Shown: piece after piece, positions 5,952 to 8,676 of the stretch | Numbering within the stretch: the stretch's first letter is position 1 | Layout: every line of letters starts with the position of its first letter | Notes under the pieces: model-generated | What the model was told of the DNA's origin: nothing | Database searches by the model: none | What the model saw: only the letters and a program-made list of their open reading frames with translations | Made by a program: the position numbers and the translations under genes | From: JAVBOF01 sp031550915 | Lineage (GTDB): Bacteria > Bacillota > Clostridia > Christensenellales > MGBC116941 | Direction of reading: 5' to 3' | Assembly (NCBI GenBank): GCA_031550915.1 | Contig: JAVBOF010000009.1 | Coordinates: 1-8,676, forward strand | DNA: 8,676 bases

Positions 5952-6154
5952 TGTTGTATTCGATCTATCCTATAGACGCTGTATTTCCAGAAGATATGAA
6001 ATATAATGTAAAATGTATAAAATGCGGTAATGATTTGGTTATGGCAAGGGATGAAGGCAATGGTACGGGATGTATCGAACGTATCTATTCATCCGACGCA
6101 TCATGTTATCTTAAACAGAATATGATGCCCGGAACACTTATAAAAATGTTTTAA
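5951..6154 (+). CDS. ylzJ: YlzJ-like small protein with four cysteines
   Basis: The 67-residue protein resembles the YlzJ family of spore formers, which is encoded just after tepA and before spoIIIE. Family traits are the N-terminal MLYSIYPIDAVF, a central basic or charged part, IERIYSSDASCYL (42-54) and the terminal MMPGTLI (58-64). The function of YlzJ is unknown. The protein has a C-x-x-C pair (Cys22 and Cys25 in KCIKCGN) plus Cys41 and Cys52, a possible zinc or redox site that I do not recall as a family hallmark. There is no signal peptide or membrane helix. The start overlaps the tepA stop by one base (TAATG), with GAGGAG at 5934-5939 inside the end of tepA. The assignment rests mainly on location and the terminal motifs. 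Confidence 0.75.
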   Translation: MLYSIYPIDAVFPEDMKYNVKCIKCGNDLVMARDEGNGTGCIERIYSSDASCYLKQNMMPGTLIKMF

Positions 6155-6191
6155 CAAAAATCAATTACAGCCTTTCTTTCAAAATAAAGCT

Positions 6192-6219
6192 ATGAATCAA
6201 ATACTGTTTGTATTATAAT
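6192..6219 (+). promoter_or_regulatory. Probable sigma-A promoter for ftsK-rimO
   Basis: A perfect TATAAT lies at 6214-6219 in the 114-nt gap between ylzJ and ftsK. The best -35 partner is ATGAAT (6192-6197) at 16-nt spacing, which is weak, and no extended -10 TG is present. The predicted transcript start is near 6226. No intrinsic terminator is visible between ylzJ and this site, so read-through from the upstream unit may add to expression. Confidence 0.45.
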
Positions 6220-6256
6220 AAATAGATAATGTGTTGTGATCCAAAGCATAATTTTG

Positions 6257-6261
6257 AAGGG
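6257..6261 (+). promoter_or_regulatory. Ribosome binding site of ftsK
   Basis: AAGGG ends 7 nt before ATG 6269. The in-frame GTG at 6236 has no purine-rich site in front of it, and it would add 11 residues before the basic MAKAAAKAQ start. Confidence 0.7.
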
Positions 6262-6268
6262 ATACCAT

Positions 6269-8581
6269 ATGGCAAAAGCGGCGGCTAAAGCGCAGAAACA
6301 GCAGCAAAAAAATCATTCAAAAGAAATTCTTGGCATTGTGTTTTTTGCCTTGGGTCTATTTTTGATATTTTGCGTTTATACCACTTCAGCCGGCTTTTTG
6401 GGCAGCAGTATACAACCATTCCTTTTCGGACTGTTAGGTCTATGGACATATATTCTACCGCTGGTTATGATTGCCCTTGGCATTATGAATTTTGCGACGA
6501 GATTACAAAACTATAAAAGATCCAAGTTTATCCTAGTTATATTACTTATTGTGAGCCTGATATCCTTTTTACATATGTTCTGGTCAAACGCAATGAATGA
6601 CAGCAATTATTTTTTATTTCTTGAGGATTCTTACAATCTTGGCAACGCAAGCCACCTGGGCTCCGGAATTATTGGAGGCTTACTTCCTTTCCCTTTTATA
6701 AAGTTACTTGGTAATGCCGGAAGTTATATATTGTTTGTGACTGCGATTTTGATTTGCGCAATAGTTTTGCTTAACATAAGCGTTCGTGAAATGGGCGCCA
6801 AGGTCGGAGGCCGGATAAAGGAAGGCCATCAAAAGAGGGTGGCCGAAAAGGAGTATAAGCGTAAAACGCTTGAAATGTATAAAGAAGAGAAGCAGTTTGC
6901 AAATGTAAACAGACAAAAACTGTTTATAGAGGATATGAAGGTCCCTGGCAGTGATTTTTCTAATCCGAATAATCCTTTTCCCACAATTGACTATGAAAGT
7001 GAAGAAGAAATTGTAGAGCAGGTCTTACACGAGGAACGCCCGGCAGTGTTTGCCGAACGGTTAAAGAAGGCTAAAACCGGCGATATACCTGAAACTATAC
7101 AGATAAGCATAGATGGAGTGCCAAAGAAGTATTACAGGCCTGTATTCAGTCTGCTTAACAAAACCTCTGAAAGCAAAAAGAAACCGACTGAAGACACGGC
7201 TGTGAACGCAAGGTTGCTAGAAGAGACCTTAGCCAGTTTCAACGTATCAGCGCATGTTATCAATACGATAGTCGGACCGGCAATAACCCGTTATGAGCTG
7301 CAATTGGCGCAGGGAGTAATGGTTAAAAAGATAGTGAATTTGCAGGATAATTTAGCTATGAACTTAGCGGCAACGAGCCTGCGAATTGAGGCACCGATAC
7401 CCGGTAAAGCCGCTGTTGGGATTGAGATACCAAATAAAAATGTATCTATGGTTGGATTGAGAGAGATTGTGGAGGATGATTCTTTCGTATGCAACCCCTC
7501 GCCTTTAACCGCCGCTTTGGGCAAAGACCTTTCCGGCAAACGCATAACGATAGATCTCGCGCGCATGCCTCATCTGATGATAGCCGGAACAACGGGTTCC
7601 GGAAAGAGCGTATGTATAAACAATATAATACTTAGCCTTTTGTACAAGTCTTCGCCGGAAGATGTCCGCCTGATACTGATAGACCCCAAACAGGTCGAGC
7701 TGAATATGTACAACGGGGTGCCGCATTTGCTTGTGCCTGTTGTTGTAGATCCGCATAAGGCGGCAGGAGCATTAAATTGGGCAGTTAACGAAATGGAACA
7801 GCGGTACAATAAGTTCAAGGATACCCTATGCAGGGATCTTGCTGGCTATAATAAAAGTGCTGAAGAAAAACTGCCACTTGTCGTAGTTGTTGTCGATGAG
7901 CTGGCTGACCTTATGATGGTTGCCGGGAATGAAGTTGAAACATCTATCTGTCGGCTGGCGCAAAAGGGAAGGGCGGCAGGAATACATCTTATAGTAGCCA
8001 CACAAAGGCCGTCAGTAGACGTAATAACTGGCCTTATAAAAGCAAATATACCCTCACGTATCGCTTTCGCCGTTTCATCTACAATAGATTCGCGGACTAT
8101 ATTAAATATGGGCGGCGCGGAAAAATTGTTGGGAAAAGGCGACATGCTTTATTTCCCAAGTACATCCAATAAGCCTATGAGGATACAGGGCGCTTTTGTT
8201 ACGGATGAGGAAGTACAAGCGATCACAGATTATGTCAGGACCAAAAACTCGTCTGAATATAGTGATGACGTTATCGAAGAGATAGAGGCAAACGCGGCAA
8301 GCAGTATGAAGGGTGGTACTAAGCATATTGACAAGGATGACGGCGATCAGGACGGAATGCTTCGAAAGGCAATGGAATATATAGTCGAACGTGGAGAGGC
8401 CTCCGTATCCATGCTTCAGCGCGGCTTGCGCATCGGCCACCCCAGGGCTGGACGCCTTGTTGACGACCTTGAGAATCTTGGCTTGATCAGTAAGGGAGAG
8501 GGAAGTAAACCCCGTAAGGTCCTGTTTACCCATGCAGATATATTAAAAATGTTTGAACAAAATGAGGAGGGGGATCTTTGA
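6269..8581 (+). CDS. spoIIIE: FtsK/SpoIIIE family DNA translocase
   Basis: The 770-residue protein is a complete membrane-anchored DNA pump that moves chromosomal DNA across the closing septum in division or into the forespore in sporulation. A basic Lys/Gln-rich N-terminus (1-18) precedes four predicted membrane helices (about 20-40, 52-75, 85-103 and 144-167). A charged linker of about 130 residues leads into the alpha domain (VINTIVGPAITRYELQ) and the RecA-like motor. The motor has Walker A GTTGSGKS (440-447), Walker B VVVVVDE with Asp543 and Glu544, then ATQRPSVDVITG and GGAEKLLGKGDMLY. The C-terminal gamma winged-helix domain begins near 695 (LRIGHPRAGRLVDDLENLG, GSKPRKVL) and normally reads oriented DNA motifs. 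The short linker and the tepA-ylzJ context favour SpoIIIE over a long-linker FtsK, but sequence alone does not separate the two roles. Its last bases overlap the rimO start. Confidence 0.96.
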   Translation: MAKAAAKAQKQQQKNHSKEILGIVFFALGLFLIFCVYTTSAGFLGSSIQPFLFGLLGLWTYILPLVMIALGIMNFATRLQNYKRSKFILVILLIVSLISFLHMFWSNAMNDSNYFLFLEDSYNLGNASHLGSGIIGGLLPFPFIKLLGNAGSYILFVTAILICAIVLLNISVREMGAKVGGRIKEGHQKRVAEKEYKRKTLEMYKEEKQFANVNRQKLFIEDMKVPGSDFSNPNNPFPTIDYESEEEIVEQVLHEERPAVFAERLKKAKTGDIPETIQISIDGVPKKYYRPVFSLLNKTSESKKKPTEDTAVNARLLEETLASFNVSAHVINTIVGPAITRYELQLAQGVMVKKIVNLQDNLAMNLAATSLRIEAPIPGKAAVGIEIPNKNVSMVGLREIVEDDSFVCNPSPLTAALGKDLSGKRITIDLARMPHLMIAGTTGSGKSVCINNIILSLLYKSSPEDVRLILIDPKQVELNMYNGVPHLLVPVVVDPHKAAGALNWAVNEMEQRYNKFKDTLCRDLAGYNKSAEEKLPLVVVVVDELADLMMVAGNEVETSICRLAQKGRAAGIHLIVATQRPSVDVITGLIKANIPSRIAFAVSSTIDSRTILNMGGAEKLLGKGDMLYFPSTSNKPMRIQGAFVTDEEVQAITDYVRTKNSSEYSDDVIEEIEANAASSMKGGTKHIDKDDGDQDGMLRKAMEYIVERGEASVSMLQRGLRIGHPRAGRLVDDLENLGLISKGEGSKPRKVLFTHADILKMFEQNEEGDL
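8565..8570 (+). promoter_or_regulatory. Ribosome binding site of rimO inside ftsK
   Basis: AGGAGG lies within the last codons of ftsK, 7 nt before TTG 8578. It supports the TTG start and translational coupling of the two genes. Confidence 0.85.
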
Positions 8582-8676
8582 AAAAAATCGGAATGATCTC
8601 ATTGGGATGCCCCAAAAACGCTGTAGACGCTGAAGTTATGCTAGGATGCTTAAGCGGTGCAGGCTACGAAATTAGT
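8578..8676 (+). CDS. rimO: RimO N-terminus: ribosomal protein S12 methylthiotransferase (3' truncated by window)
   Basis: Thirty-three codons from a TTG start read MKKIGMISLGCPKNAVDAEVM and continue to the window end. SLGCPKN with D-x-E is the N-terminal signature of RimO, in contrast to the TFGCQMN type of MiaB. RimO is a radical SAM enzyme that adds a methylthio group to a conserved aspartate of ribosomal protein S12. Cys11 is the first of three cysteines expected to hold the auxiliary iron-sulfur cluster in the UPF0004 domain. The others, the radical SAM C-x-x-x-C-x-x-C motif and the TRAM domain lie beyond the window. A further Cys24 is probably incidental. The start overlaps the ftsK stop by 4 nt (TTGA). 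Position after ftsK/spoIIIE is a common Firmicutes arrangement. Confidence 0.94.
   Translation, partial: MKKIGMISLGCPKNAVDAEVMLGCLSGAGYEIS

Noticed and set aside
6170..6191. Terminator hairpin after ylzJ
   Set aside because: Only an imperfect AG(C)CTTT / AAAGCT pairing with a bulge and no following T-run.
6236..6268. GTG start 11 codons upstream of the chosen ftsK start
   Set aside because: No Shine-Dalgarno precedes it, whereas ATG 6269 has AAGGG at good spacing and gives a typical basic N-terminus.
8102..8533. 143-codon open frame antisense to the ftsK motor and gamma domain
   Set aside because: Shadow of a conserved gene; no family resemblance.
1..8676. Mobile elements, CRISPR arrays, tRNA or rRNA genes, phage genes, or a novel defence-type cluster
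   Set aside because: No long direct or inverted repeats, no transposase or integrase, and no RNA gene signatures; every gene fits a conserved Firmicutes chromosomal neighbourhood.

Overview
The window is a chromosomal housekeeping and sporulation segment from a low-to-moderate GC Gram-positive bacterium, most likely an endospore-forming member of the Clostridia. The evidence is the gene order (ribF end, rpsO, pnp, ylxY-type deacetylase, M16 peptidase, dUTPase-like, tepA, ylzJ, ftsK/spoIIIE, rimO start), strong AGGAGG-type ribosome binding sites, frequent TTG starts, and the presence of ylxY, tepA and ylzJ, which are typical of spore formers. The genus cannot be fixed from this sequence. All genes lie on the + strand and TGA is used as a stop, so the code is standard.

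Bases 1-2740: the last 53 codons of ribF end at 163. A good sigma-A promoter (about 177-205) then drives rpsO through a leader of roughly 88 nt that may be the S15 autoregulatory element. An 81-nt spacer with a fully paired 14-bp hairpin separates rpsO from pnp, as in the classic rpsO-pnp pair where transcripts are processed or attenuated. A clear intrinsic terminator follows pnp.

Bases 2853-6154: a second unit starts with a membrane-anchored polysaccharide-deacetylase homologue of the YlxY type. Its metal-binding and most other catalytic residues appear to be lost, so it looks like a pseudoenzyme. It overlaps an intact M16 zinc peptidase by 11 nt. Next come a short all-alpha NTP pyrophosphatase (dUTPase/MazG fold), the ClpP-like protease TepA and the small protein YlzJ. 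The tepA and ylzJ genes overlap by one base. Compared with Bacillus subtilis, the block ymxH, spoVFAB, asd, dapG, dapA and rnjB is absent between the M16 gene and tepA.

Bases 6155-8676: a probable promoter with a TATAAT box precedes a full-length FtsK/SpoIIIE DNA translocase (770 aa, four membrane helices, motor and gamma domain). Its stop overlaps the TTG start of rimO, the ribosomal protein S12 methylthiotransferase, which runs off the end of the window.

The segment joins RNA turnover and translation (S15, PNPase, RimO), proteolysis (M16, TepA), nucleotide-pool sanitation and chromosome translocation. I found no mobile element, CRISPR array, tRNA or rRNA, and no convincing novel multi-gene system. 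The most unusual items are the apparently dead deacetylase, the alpha-helical pyrophosphatase in this locus, a Cys-rich YlzJ variant and the RNA structures flanking rpsO.
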